Source: JACPPO01 sp965262505 (GTDB lineage Bacteria > Acidobacteriota > Vicinamibacteria > Vicinamibacterales > UBA2999). Taken from it: a stretch of 64,000 bases of DNA. This document shows, one piece after another, positions 53,948-62,711 of the stretch. The stretch spans positions 2,170,001 to 2,234,000 of the forward strand of contig CBDHFM010000030.1 in assembly GCA_965262505.1 (NCBI GenBank), in the 5' to 3' direction. Both the position numbers and the translations under genes were made by a program. Under the pieces are notes generated by a model, which did no database searches, was not told the origin of the DNA, and saw only the letters and a list, made by a program, of their open reading frames with translations. Every line of letters begins with the position of its first letter. Position 1 is the stretch's first letter.

Positions 53948-54838
53948 CTACGCCGCCTGCCGTTCGAAGGCGGCCGGACTGATCTGGCCGAGCGTCGAGT
54001 GGCGACGTCGCTGGTGATAGAACACGTCGATGTAATCGAACAACTCCATCTTCGCGTCGCCGTGACTGTCGAAGGGTTCGCCGAGCTCGCTCTTGACGGT
54101 CGAGAAGAAGCTCTCCATGACGGCATTGTCCCAGCAGTTGCCACGTCGGCTCATGCTGCAGACGATGCCACGCGCCTCGAGGAGGTCCTGAGAATCCTCG
54201 CTTGCGTACGTACAACCCTGATCGGAATGATGGAGGAGGCCGATGTCCGGGCACCGGCGCTTGAGCGCCATCTCCAAGGCCTTGATGGTCACGTGCCGGT
54301 CGTTCACCGCGCTGACGGCCCACCCCACGATGAACCGCGAGCACAGATCCAAGACCGCCGCGAGGTACAGGTTACCGCTGCTGCCGATGACGAACTCGGT
54401 CGTGTCGCCGACCCACCGCTGATTCGGGGCGTCCGCCTCGAACTGGCGGTCGAGCAGATTCGCCGCGACCGGCTGGTCGTGATCGCTCATGGTGGTTACG
54501 TTGTCACGCTTCCGGGCCCGTGCGACCAGGCCTTCTTCCTGCATCAGCCGGACGACCCGTTTGCGACTCACCTGCTCGTCCTGCTCGATCAGGTCTTCGT
54601 GAATGCGCGGGCTGCCATCGCGCTGTTTGCTCGCGTCAACGGACGCTTGGACGAGGACCTTCACCCGCCGGTCGTCTCGTGATCGTGCCGATTCCGGGCG
54701 TCGTTGCCACGCGTAGAACCCGCTGCGTGTGACCGCGAGACACCGGCACAGAATGATGACGGTGTGCCTGGCCTTCTCCACGGCAATGAACCGAAATCTT
54801 CCCGGCTCTGCTTCGCGAAGAAGGCTGTCGCTTTTTTT
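53948..54838 (-). CDS. IS3-family OrfB (integrase core)
   Basis: Read by -1 shift from OrfA. HTH_21 domain (KRVVRLMQEEGLVARARKRD), then the DDE core: WVGDTTEFVIGSSGNLYLAA (Asp), LLHHSDQGCTYASEDSQDLL (Asp) and CWDNAVMESFFSTVKSELGE (Glu), ending YHQRRRHSTLGQISPAAFE. Complete. Confidence 0.88.
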   Translation of the reverse strand, partial: KKSDSLLREAEPGRFRFIAVEKARHTVIILCRCLAVTRSGFYAWQRRPESARSRDDRRVKVLVQASVDASKQRDGSPRIHEDLIEQDEQVSRKRVVRLMQEEGLVARARKRDNVTTMSDHDQPVAANLLDRQFEADAPNQRWVGDTTEFVIGSSGNLYLAAVLDLCSRFIVGWAVSAVNDRHVTIKALEMALKRRCPDIGLLHHSDQGCTYASEDSQDLLEARGIVCSMSRRGNCWDNAVMESFFSTVKSELGEPFDSHGDAKMELFDYIDVFYHQRRRHSTLGQISPAAFERQAA

Positions 54839-55113
54839 AAGATGTCGCGCTCCTCGGCGAGGATGCGATTCTCCTTGCGCAGCCGAGCCAGCTCCTCCCG
54901 CTCGGCGGTCGTCAGACCGGTACGGCCCCCGCTGCGGTCGGCGCGCGCCCGCTCGACCCATTGCCGCAAGGCCGATTCGGTAAGATCCAACTCGCGGGCG
55001 ACGGCGCCGACCGTCTTCCCCTCTTCCAACACCAGCCGGACCGCCCCAGCCCGGAACTCGTCACTGAATTGCCGGCGTGACCGCCGACGTGTGGTTGCTG
55101 CCATTCGGGACAT
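54661..55113 (-). CDS. IS3-family OrfA
   Basis: From ATG 55113 (AAGGTGGAG upstream) the frame gives a HTH (RRQFSDEFRAGAVRLVLEEG, VARELDLTESALRQWVERAR) and a zipper (EELARLRKENRILAEERDIL). It contains AAAAAAA at 54832-54838 in LKKATAFFAKQS, the slippery site for -1 frameshifting into OrfB. The frame-0 product continues longer than usual (to 54661). Confidence 0.85.
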   Translation of the reverse strand: MSRMAATTRRRSRRQFSDEFRAGAVRLVLEEGKTVGAVARELDLTESALRQWVERARADRSGGRTGLTTAEREELARLRKENRILAEERDILKKATAFFAKQSREDFGSLPWRRPGTPSSFCAGVSRSHAAGSTRGNDARNRHDHETTGG

Positions 55114-55158
55114 CGTCTCCACCTTTCGGAACGTGTCCACGAGATCGGATCAAGCCCA

Positions 55159-55177
55159 GTCTTCATGCAACAACGCC
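55159..55177. mobile_element. IS903-type right-end relic
   Basis: GTCTTCATGCAACAACGCC. Only the outer 19 bases remain because the IS3 element begins next to it. Confidence 0.75.
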
Positions 55178-55223
55178 AGTGCATCCCCGAGACAACGTGG
55201 GCAACGGCCGTGTCTGAGCCACG

Positions 55224-55267
55224 TAGAGGCCGCATGAGTGATCAGCCCATTAATCGCACCTTACGGG
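55224..55267. repeat. 44-bp direct repeat, copy 2
   Basis: TAGAGGCCGCATGAGTGATC, then AGCCCATTAATCGCACC and TTACGGG. See 53722. Confidence 0.8.
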
Positions 55268-55595
55268 TTCCCGCAGTTCCATAGAGAAGCCTGGACCAGG
55301 CTCACGCCACCTGCACGCCGGACACCGCCTGGGCAGCCTTCAGGGCACCCCCCAGTCTTCTCCCGACGGTATCACCCTCCATCGGTTTCGATGTCATGTA
55401 CTGGTTCACGACAAGTCAACGGTGGTTCACTTGCGTTCGTCTTTCTGATCCACACCTGCCGAGTCATGCTCGACGTTTCCCCAACGCTCACGACCGCCAC
55501 TCTTCATGACAGCCGCTTGGGGTGGTTTGAAGCCGGCTCCTGACCGCCGACTTCGACGGGCCTTCCGTCATCTTCCCTACAGCTTGCTGCGGCGC
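55268..55595. other. Intergenic stretch
   Basis: No supported gene. The composition is less GC-rich than average and the strings look like a degenerate mobile-element remnant, but I cannot assign it. Confidence 0.35.
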
Positions 55596-55664
55596 ACGGT
55601 GGTACAACCACACCGCGTGACTGATGACTTCCGACGGGAATCGGTATCCTCGGTAGCTCGGCAT
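55596..55664 (-). pseudogene. IS6-family transposase, N-terminal fragment
   Basis: Minus-strand codons YRGYRFPSEVISHAVWLYHR match the IS6 start (KGYRFPPEIISHAVWLYHRF). Twenty-three codons only; the similarity stops at ...YHR. Confidence 0.7.
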
Positions 55665-55732
55665 ACGGCTACTGTGCCACGTCGGCACTCAAGTTGACAG
55701 AACCTGTGGCGTGTCGCACTGGCGGGGGCACC

Positions 55733-56311
55733 CTACTGACGCTCGTACGTGTAGGGGTGGTGGCCCGTCACCGGGTACCAGCCCACTGTCGCGAGTCTTT
55801 CATTGAGCTCCGACCGGAACCGCCGCCGCCGGTCCGTCACCGTCTGCTTGGCGGCGGAAGATTCGGGAATTAACATGCCCACGCGAACCTGCACCGATCC
55901 CTTCGGACGTCGTACGAGACACGAATCGTCTCTGCCGTTGATCGCCGTCACAACTCGTTCCACGAGTGGTTCGACATCAAGTGAAGACTGTCGGGGGTGC
56001 AACTGCCGGTACCCGCTGGTAGACGTTCTTGCGATACCTTTAATGATATCGATCATCCAGTGCTGTAACTCGCCCCGTGACGATCCCAACAGCGTGCCGC
56101 CATGTCGTTCGATGGTAAATTCCAGATATGGAGGGTCCCACCGTACATTTTCAATACGAGTCAGCTTATCGTTCTTCATCCCGCACCGATCGCTGCCGTC
56201 GAACTCCGGCCAAGCGTTCTTCAGCAATGGGATCAATGTGTCGGTGTCGGTGATGGCCCCGAATGGACCAGAGTCCAGATACTGCTGTAATCTCAAGCGC
56301 TGGTCAGACAT
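55733..56311 (-). CDS. Conserved hypothetical protein
   Basis: 192 residues with an excellent ribosome site (GGGAGG, 6 bases). Segments SGPFGAITDTDTLIPLLKNA, WPEFDGSDRCGMKNDKLTRI, WDPPYLEFTIERHGGTLLGS and SRGELQHWMIDI recall uncharacterised proteins seen beside mobile elements. Cytoplasmic, no signal peptide. Function unknown. It lies alone between IS debris and the GDH gene. Confidence 0.7.
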   Translation of the reverse strand: MSDQRLRLQQYLDSGPFGAITDTDTLIPLLKNAWPEFDGSDRCGMKNDKLTRIENVRWDPPYLEFTIERHGGTLLGSSRGELQHWMIDIIKGIARTSTSGYRQLHPRQSSLDVEPLVERVVTAINGRDDSCLVRRPKGSVQVRVGMLIPESSAAKQTVTDRRRRFRSELNERLATVGWYPVTGHHPYTYERQ

Positions 56312-56645
56312 GTGTACCTCCCAAATCGTGTATTCACATGACGCGTGACCAGCAGCCGGGCACTTTCCGACTGAGGTTTTACCCGGAGGATGCCCCGTAG
56401 GGCGCGACCGCGCGGGCCGGGATCTGGCCGTTCGCCGCCGTTAAATCGCGCCTTGGCCCGCTCAGCGCCTCGACAGTGGCTTTCCACAAAATCCTGTGAG
56501 TCAGGGCATGTTTACACGACTAAACACCAAGACTCCAAATCGGATAAACACCAAGATTCTGGGCAGATTCCGTCGGATAGAACACGTTTAGCGTGAACGG
56601 CTTGAACAGAGAAGCGATCAGGCCGCCCGAGACGCGGACTATCGT
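56312..56645. other. Intergenic stretch with short direct repeats
   Basis: 330 bases without a gene. TAAACACCAAGA occurs at 56521 and 56545, 24 bases apart, in an AT-rich patch; possibly a regulatory site for the hypothetical gene or a relic of an insertion. Confidence 0.45.
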
Positions 56646-58001
56646 CTACGGCCAGATCCCTCGATCGATCGCCACCCGCGCTACCTTCTCAATAGCCAGG
56701 ACGAACGCGGCCGTACGTAGATCGACAGGGGCCAGCGGATCGCCGCCCCGACCCAGGCGCTGCCGCTCAGTCTCCAAGTCCACCAAGGAGCCGTTGATCT
56801 TGGTCTGCTTTCCGATGACGTCGTCGGCAGCCTTCGTCATGATCCGTTCGAGCTTGCCGTTCACTTCGTCTTCGTCCCACTGCTCGTTCTCGTTGTTCTG
56901 CACCCACTCGTAATAGCTGATGGTCACGCCGCCGGCGTTGGCGAGAATGTCTGGCAGCACCGAAATCTTCCGTGCGTGGAAGACCGCATCGGCCTCGGGG
57001 GTGGTCGGGCCGTTGGCCAACTCCACGATCAGCCGCGCCTGGACGTCGCGCGCGTTGTCGCCCCTGAACTGATTCTCGAGCGCCGCGGGGATTAGGATGT
57101 CGCAGGGTAACGTCAGGAGCTCTTCGTTGGTCACGTCCTGGCAGCCCGCCAGGCCCTTCAGCGACCCGGTCTCGCGCTTGTGCCGGTGGGCGACGGCCGG
57201 GTCGATGCCGTCCGCGCAATGGATCCCACCCCGCGTGTCACTCACGGCGACGATCCGCGCGCCGGCCTCGTGGAACAGGGTGGCGGCGATCCCGCCGACG
57301 TTCCCGAATCCCTGAATGACGACCGAGAGCCGCTGCAGGTCTGTCGAGCCTGGGAGGATGCCGTGGGAGAGCGCACGGAGAGTGGTAAAAAGCCCGCCCC
57401 GGGCCGTCGCGGCTTCCCGGCCGAGGGATCCTCCCAGATGCACGGGCTTGCCCGTGACGACGCCGAGATTGTTCGCGCCTTTATGCATCATGTCGTAGGT
57501 GTCGTAGACCAGTGCCATGATCCGAGCGTTCGTGTTCACGTCGGGCGCCGGGATGTCGGTGTAGGGTCCGATGTTGTCGCCGAGCTCGGTGACGTAGCGA
57601 CGCGTGATGCGATCGAGGTCTTCGGAGCTGAGCCCCTTAGGGTCACACACCACACCGCCCTTGGCCCCCCCGAATGGGACGCCCACGATCGCGCACTTCC
57701 AGGTCATCCACGAAGCGAGCGCGCGCACTTCGTCGGCCGTCACGGCGGGATGGTATCGGATGCCACCCTTGCCGGGGCCGCGGCTCCGGCTATGGATGCA
57801 CCGGTACCCGACGAAGTTCAGGACCGTTCCAGCGCTCGTAGCGATCGGGAACTCCACGATGGTCAGTTTGTCGGGTCGTTTCAGGAACTCGAAGAGTCCG
57901 GGCTCAAGCGCGGGCAGGTATCGGGCCGCGTTGTCGCACTGACGCTGCGCGATCGCGAACGGATTGAGCTCTTCGGTTCTCTCTGGCCCGGCGGTCGTCA
58001 T
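56646..58001 (-). CDS. Glu/Leu/Phe/Val dehydrogenase family protein (glutamate dehydrogenase)
   Basis: 451 residues from ATG 58001 (an upstream ATG at 58022 is also possible). The substrate domain has GPGKGGIRYHPAVTADEVRA (catalytic Lys) and GVPFGGAKGGVVCDPKGLSS; YTDIPAPDVNTNARIMALVY carries the catalytic Asp; the nucleotide domain has VVIQGFGNVGGIAATLFHEA and VSDTRGG. C-terminal NAGGVTISYYEWVQN is typical of GDH. It oxidises glutamate to 2-oxoglutarate or the reverse; cofactor preference is not clear from sequence. Adjacent IS630 lies about 155 bases upstream of the start. Confidence 0.9.
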   Translation of the reverse strand: MTTAGPERTEELNPFAIAQRQCDNAARYLPALEPGLFEFLKRPDKLTIVEFPIATSAGTVLNFVGYRCIHSRSRGPGKGGIRYHPAVTADEVRALASWMTWKCAIVGVPFGGAKGGVVCDPKGLSSEDLDRITRRYVTELGDNIGPYTDIPAPDVNTNARIMALVYDTYDMMHKGANNLGVVTGKPVHLGGSLGREAATARGGLFTTLRALSHGILPGSTDLQRLSVVIQGFGNVGGIAATLFHEAGARIVAVSDTRGGIHCADGIDPAVAHRHKRETGSLKGLAGCQDVTNEELLTLPCDILIPAALENQFRGDNARDVQARLIVELANGPTTPEADAVFHARKISVLPDILANAGGVTISYYEWVQNNENEQWDEDEVNGKLERIMTKAADDVIGKQTKINGSLVDLETERQRLGRGGDPLAPVDLRTAAFVLAIEKVARVAIDRGIWP

Positions 58002-58155
58002 GTTGGATCTTTTTCGGGACATTGTCCCGGCTTGCGAGCCTCGTGTAAAGCGCAATCCGAATAGACGAAGCGACGGGTACGAGTCGTCCAGAACGGCAGC
58101 GCCGACGAACAATCGCTCACCATCGCGCAGGCAAAACCCAGGTTGGCACGGACAC

Positions 58156-59165
58156 TAACCCCAGAGATCAGTTGACTTGATAGCCCGCATGACTGAACCA
58201 ACTCCGACAGTGTCGTGGCCGAATGACGCGCCGGGCCCGTTGGGCCGTGCATCGCAGCAGCCCGGCCGTCCGGGGCGCCACGGCGCGAATGCGCTTCTTG
58301 ACCAAGGCCCAGCCCGGCTCGATCGGATTGAAGTCGTAGGAGTAGGGCGGGAGGAATTTGATGGTAGCCCCCGCGGCTTCGATCAGCGCCCGGACGCCCG
58401 GGGCCTTGTGTGCCGCGAGGTTGTCCAGCACCACGATGTCGCCGGGACGCAGCTGGCGGACGAGATGCCGTCGCACCCAGGCGACGAACCGCGGTGTCGT
58501 CATGGCGCCCCACGCCGTGGCGAGCGTCACCCAGCCGTCCAGGCGCATGGCCCCGACCAAGCTCAGGTTGTCGCCCCAGTTGCGCGGGCGCGGCTCGATC
58601 AGTTCCTGCCCGCGCGGCAACCACGCGTGCGACCGGCCCATCGCCACATTCGCGCCCGATTCGTCGAGAAAGACCAGGCGCTCGGCCTCTATCGTCTGGG
58701 CCCAGACGCGGAACGCCGCGCGCTCGGCTTGGACGCGCGCCCGATCTTGCTCGGCCGGCCGCGATCGTTTTTTTTGCAAACATACCCGGTCCGGCGGAGC
58801 GCTCGCCAGATGCTGGAGCGATGTACCCGACCATACGGCGCCACGCGGTTGTACGCCCGGGTGAGTTCCTCGCACGTCTGGTCGGGCTTGGCGTCGATCA
58901 ACGGCTTGAGTACCGCCCAGGCGACCGGCGACACCCAGCCCCCGCCCTTGGCGAGCGGATCGACGGTCCCGGTCTCGCGTTGCCGCTGCACCCAGCGCAT
59001 CAACGTGGCCGGGCCAATCTCGAAGCGGGCGGCGATGACCGGGTACGGCTCGGTGCGCGACTCGTACGCACGCACGGCACGTACCCGGAGCTCTCGGGGA
59101 TACGGATTCGGCATGCACGCAATAGATCACAAAGACGATCTCACCTCAAGTGAGAACTGGGGTTA
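58156..59165 (-). mobile_element. IS630-family element 2
   Basis: Terminal repeats TAACCCCAG at the left and CTGGGGTTA at the right, TA on both outer sides, about 1010 bp. The transposase is read from two frames across an A8 run. Confidence 0.82.
58168..59114 (-). CDS. IS630-family transposase, two frames joined at A8
   Basis: The N-terminal part (MPNPYPRELRVRAVRAYESR, FEIGPATLMRWVQRQRETGT) has the HTH and runs to GYVCKK; the second frame carries ERLVFLDESGANVAMGRSHA (Asp), GDIVVLDNLAAHKAPGVRAL (Asp) and PPYSYDFNPIEPGWALVKKR (Glu). The switch occurs at TGCAAAAAAAACG near 58780, a homopolymer that could support programmed frameshifting, known for some IS630 members, or be a true indel. Confidence 0.8.
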
Positions 59166-59329
59166 AAGCGCTTGTCATGACCGTGTGGCAGGGAGGCACC
59201 CGCCAAGTCGAAAGTCGTGTTGGTCTTCATCGGCGCGGTAAGGATTGGAGGTATTCGCCGCGTAACAACCAGCGCGTCTCGATGAATCGCCCGTGAGGTT
59301 ACACAGTCACCACGGCATCGTGAAACGCA

Positions 59330-59835
59330 CTAGTCGTCCGTGCGGAGATATTGATAGAGGGTTTCCCGACTGATGCCCAACTCACGGGCCAGGGGGGCCT
59401 TCCGTGCGCCAGCTTTCACCCGGTGGCGGAGCTCAGCCGCTTGCTCGGGCGAGAGCGCTTTCTTGCGGCCCCGATAGGCCCCACGCTGCTTGGTCAGAGC
59501 GATGCCTTCGCGCTGCCGTTCGCGGATCAGCTGGACCTTCCCGCGTCGATGCGCGGGTTTCCGGTTCGTCAGCACCCAGATGTAGGTAGCGATGCCGGTG
59601 TTGTAGAACATGTTGAGCGGCAGCGCGACAAGGGCTTCCAACCAGTCGTTCTCAATGATCCAGCGGCGAATATTGCTCTCCCCTTGCCCGGCGTCGCCGG
59701 TGAAAAGCGAGCTGCCGTTGTGGACCTCGGCGATGCGGCTCCCCAGCGGGGTGCCGTGCTTCATCTTCGAGAGCATGTTCGCCAGGAAGAGCAGCTGCCC
59801 GTCGCTCGAGCGGGTGATCAGTGAGTACTCGGGGT
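59330..59835 (-). pseudogene. Chimera of type I methyltransferase HsdM and a serine resolvase tail
   Basis: First part: SDGQLLFLANMLSKMKHGTP, SSLFTGDAGQGESNIRRWII, WLEALVALPLNMFYNTGIAT and NRKPAHRRGKVQLI, the C-terminal half of HsdM, normally continuing VQLIDAT. Here it runs in frame into RERQREGIALTKQRGAYRGR and ELGISRETLYQYL, the C-terminal HTH of Tn3-type resolvases (normally after IRERQREGIA). The join lies at the shared LI codons (near 59540). Upstream codons back to 60019 lack HsdM character. Not expected to work as either enzyme. Confidence 0.7.
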
Positions 59836-59992
59836 CGCCGTCGTGCGCGATCACCGATGCCATCCGTCCGTGCACTCCGCAGGGCACGTGCGGCGCACGG
59901 CACTGGCCCACGCGCTTGACGTCTGCGAGACATAGAATCAGACACGGGATACGACACGCGGCGGCGCGCGCCGGACGGCGCTCTCGCCGGTG

Positions 59993-60016
59993 TGTCGCAA
60001 ACGGACGTTTACGACA
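59993..60016. promoter_or_regulatory. Resolvase-type (res-like) palindromic site
   Basis: TGTCGCAAACG, GA, CGTTTACGACA: 24 bases with one mismatched pair, in the TGTC...GACA style of serine resolvase binding sites. It lies about 160 bases upstream of the chimera that carries a resolvase HTH. A half-site, ACGACAC, occurs at 59951. Confidence 0.5.
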
Positions 60017-60123
60017 CATGCTGATCGGCTACGCCGACAGCCGCTCGAGCGACTGTTGAACCGTCGGTCGCTGGCCCGACTCGACATCCTGCCGCCGACG
60101 CTGATGAAACGCCGTGAGCGTCC

Positions 60124-61325
60124 TGTGGGTCTCGAATTCCGAATTCGGTCGCTGAATCGAGGCCTGGGACACCATTGCGTGGCGCCTGAGTTCTGACCTA
60201 CGCTGTCTCGCGCATGAAGGATCTCCTGCTCCCCCTGCTTCACCTGGCCGTCACAGCCGCGAAGCTCTGCAGACCCGGCGGCGTGCGAGCCGTCATCGCT
60301 GAGAATCTCCTGCTCAAGCAGCAGCTGATCGTGCTGCGCCGTTCGCGCCAGCGTGCGCCGAACCTCAGAGTGGGCGATCGGCTCCTATGCGGATTCGGGG
60401 CGCTTTTTCTGAGTCCGGGACGGATTCGCAAGGTCGCCATCGGACTGCGCCCGTCCACGTTGCTGACCTTCCATCAGGCGCTGGTGCGCGGCAAGTACCG
60501 CCGATTGTTTTCCTCAAGCGCGCGACCGAAGAAGCCGGGCCCAAAGGGGCCGAGCGAGTCGCTCATCCGCGCCATCGTCGAGCTCAAATCGCGCAATCCT
60601 CGATTCGGGTGCCCGCGGATTGCGCGCATCATCTCGCAGACGTTCGGGGTCGACATCGACAAGAACGTCGTGCACCGCGTGCTGGCGAAACGCTATCGTC
60701 CAGCCCCGGGCGGAACCGGGCCCTCGTGGTTGTCGTTCGTCGGACACACGACAGACAGTCTGTGGAGCGTGGACCTCTTGCGCTGTGAGTCCATCGTGCT
60801 CCAGAGCTACTGGGTGCTCGTGGTCATGGACCAGTTCACGCGGCGCCTCGTGGGATTCGGTGTGCATCGCGGACCGGTCGATGCACCCAGCCTCTGCCGC
60901 ATGTTCAACGCCGCCATTCATGGGCGGGGCGCGCCGCGACATCTCAGTACGGATCATGATCCGTTGTTCGAGGCGCATCGGTGGACCGCGAACCTTCGGC
61001 TTCTGGAGATCGACGAAATCAAGACGGTGCCCCATGTGCCCCTGTCACACCCCTTTGTGGAACGGCTGATCGGGACGATGCGGCGAGAATTCCTGGATCA
61101 TGTGTTGTTCTGGAATGCCGGTGATCTGGAGCGGAAGCTCGCCGACTTCCAGGCCTACTACAACGCGGCACGGAGCCATGCGTCGTTGGAAGGCTACACG
61201 CCGTTAGGCTTCGCGGGCGAACGCACGGCGGCCCGTGCCGAATTCAACCATGTGCGTTGGATCTCCCACTGCCGGGGCATGGTCCAGCTTCCAGCGGCGG
61301 CCTGATGACGAATTCGAGACCGACA
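60124..61325 (+). mobile_element. Integrase-core IS, copy 1 (intact)
   Basis: Terminal repeats TGTGGGTCTCGAATTC and GAATTCGAGACCGACA, about 1202 bp. Copy 2 is at 31984 and a solo left end at 26670. The right end meets a 5'-cut ISAzo13 transposase. Confidence 0.82.
60214..61305 (+). CDS. Integrase-core (rve) transposase
   Basis: 363 residues from MKDLLLPLLHLAVTAAKLCR. N-terminal region with ENLLLKQQLIVLRRSRQRAP; HTH_23-like PKGPSESLIRAIVELKSRNP; core LWSVDLLRCESIVL (Asp), TDHDPLFEAHRWTANL (Asp), HPFVERLIGTMRREFLDHVL (Glu). Common in metagenomes as integrase-core transposase, near IS3/IS481. Intact. Confidence 0.87.
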   Translation: MKDLLLPLLHLAVTAAKLCRPGGVRAVIAENLLLKQQLIVLRRSRQRAPNLRVGDRLLCGFGALFLSPGRIRKVAIGLRPSTLLTFHQALVRGKYRRLFSSSARPKKPGPKGPSESLIRAIVELKSRNPRFGCPRIARIISQTFGVDIDKNVVHRVLAKRYRPAPGGTGPSWLSFVGHTTDSLWSVDLLRCESIVLQSYWVLVVMDQFTRRLVGFGVHRGPVDAPSLCRMFNAAIHGRGAPRHLSTDHDPLFEAHRWTANLRLLEIDEIKTVPHVPLSHPFVERLIGTMRREFLDHVLFWNAGDLERKLADFQAYYNAARSHASLEGYTPLGFAGERTAARAEFNHVRWISHCRGMVQLPAAA

Positions 61326-62478
61326 GGCCCAGGCGATCGGTTATGGCGGCACGGCGCTGGTCGCCCGAGCCACGGGTATCGCGACATCGACCATCCAGCG
61401 CGGTTTGCGTGAATTGACGGCGGACGAGCCGCTCGCGGGCGGCCGGACGCGAAGGGCGGGCGGCGGCCGCAAGCGCGCGATCGATCTCGACGCGACGCTG
61501 CTGCGCGATTTGGATGCGTTGGTTGAGCCGACCGCCCCCGGCGATCCCGACTCGCCGCTGCGGTGGACGTGCCAGAGCGCACGGACGTTGGCGGTGGCGC
61601 TCGACGGTCTGGGCCACCGCGTCAGCCACACGGTGGTCGCCGAGTTGTTGCACGGACTGGGCTACAGCCTGCAGGGCAACGCCAAGACTCGTGAGGGCCG
61701 CCAGCATGTCGATCGGGACGCGCAGTTTCGGTACATCGCCCGGCGCGTGCGACGCGCGCAACGGCAACAGCAGCCGACGATTTCGGTGGACACCAAGAAG
61801 AAGGAGCTGGTCGGCGCGTTCAAGAACGCGGGCCGCACCTGGCGCCCGGCGAAGACGCCGCAGCGGGTACAGGTCCACGACTTCGTGATCCCGGCCACCG
61901 CCACCACGGGCGGGAAGGCCATTCCGTATGGCATCTACGATCTGCATCGCAACGAAGGCTGGGTGCGTGTCGGGATCGATCACGACACCGCGAGCTTCGC
62001 GGTACGGTCGATCCAGCGTTGGTGGCAGCACATGGGTCGCCCGGCGTATCGACAAGCCCAGTCGCTGTTGATCACGGCGGATGCAGGCGGGAGCAACGGG
62101 GCGCGCCTCCGGTTGTGGAAGTGGGAACTGCCGCGTCTGGCCAATCGGACGGGCTTGGTGATCACGGTCTGTCACTTTCCGCCGGGTACGAGCAAGTGGA
62201 ACAAGATCGAGCATCGGGTGTTCTCGCACATCGCGATGAATTGGCGCGGCACCCCACTCGTCGACTTGGCCACGATCGTGAGCCTCATTGGCTCGACGCA
62301 CAGTCGGTCCGGACTCCGCGTTCGGTCGGAACTCGACCGCGGCCAATACCCGGGTGGCCTCACCGTCACCGATGCGCAGCTGGCGACGGTACGCCTCGAG
62401 CGGCATCGCTTTCACGGCGACTGGAACTACACGATCCATCCCGCTGCTCCGAGAACACAAAAGTCAGTAATTGTCTGA
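61326..62478 (+). pseudogene. ISAzo13-family transposase, 5' end cut
   Basis: Open frame entered from the neighbouring IS: QAIGYGGTALVARATGIATS, GGGRKRAIDLDATLL, then PTISVDTKKKELVGAFKNAG (Asp), VIPYGIYDL-like GKAIPYGIYDLHRNEGWVRV, SLLITADAGGSN (Asp) and GTSKWNKIEHRVFSHI (Glu), the ISAzo13 (Rhodopirellula-type) DDE signature. The first 30-60 codons are missing. Confidence 0.8.
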
Positions 62479-62539
62479 CAAGCCCTAAGCACTACCTCGT
62501 TACACAGGAGTAATCCCGTCCGCGCAGTCGCTCCGCCCA

Positions 62540-62545
62540 TATAAT
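62540..62545 (+). promoter_or_regulatory. -10 element (TATAAT) close to kinase stub 2
   Basis: TATAAT stands only 8 bases before the TTG that opens the kinase frame, so the transcript would be leaderless or nearly so. Same word and context (TATAATTCA) as at 6222. Confidence 0.45.
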
Positions 62546-62553
62546 TCAACGGT

Positions 62554-62694
62554 TTGGCCCCGACTCCCGGCACCCGCCTCGGCCCGTATGAGATCACTGC
62601 CCAGATCGGCGAGGGCGGGATGGGCGAGGTGTATCGGGCCGCGGATACCAACCTCGGTCGCGATGTGGCGATCAAAGTGCTGCCGAGGCCCTAA
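62554..62694 (+). pseudogene. Ser/Thr protein kinase, N-terminal stub 2
   Basis: 46 codons: RLGPYEITAQIGEGGMGEVY (glycine-rich loop G-x-G-x-x-G), then LGRDVAIKVLP with the ATP-anchoring Lys of subdomain II, after which the frame stops at the IS903-type end. No catalytic loop remains. From the family one expects a membrane-anchored kinase of 800 or more residues. Confidence 0.75.
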
Positions 62695-62710
62695 TTCATG
62701 CACCAACGCC
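62695..62710. mobile_element. IS903-type right-end relic (one mismatch)
   Basis: TTCATGCACCAACGCC, the outer end with A-to-C at one position. It separates kinase stub 2 from the DUF5916 gene. Confidence 0.6.
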
Positions 62711-62711
62711 C

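Larger units (their letters stand above)
53769..55158 (-). mobile_element. IS3-family element
   Basis: Inverted ends TGGGCCTGATCCGATTC and GATCGGATCAAGCCCA (imperfect), 1390 bp, flanked by the 3-bp duplication GTC (53766-53768 and 55159-55161), normal for IS3. It entered an IS903 right-end relic: the bases after the duplication are TTCATGCAACAACGCC. Confidence 0.82.

Noticed and set aside
53766..55161. 44-bp repeats as IS3 target duplication
   Set aside because: IS3 already has its own GTC duplication, and the two 44-mers are not adjacent to the IS ends on the right side.
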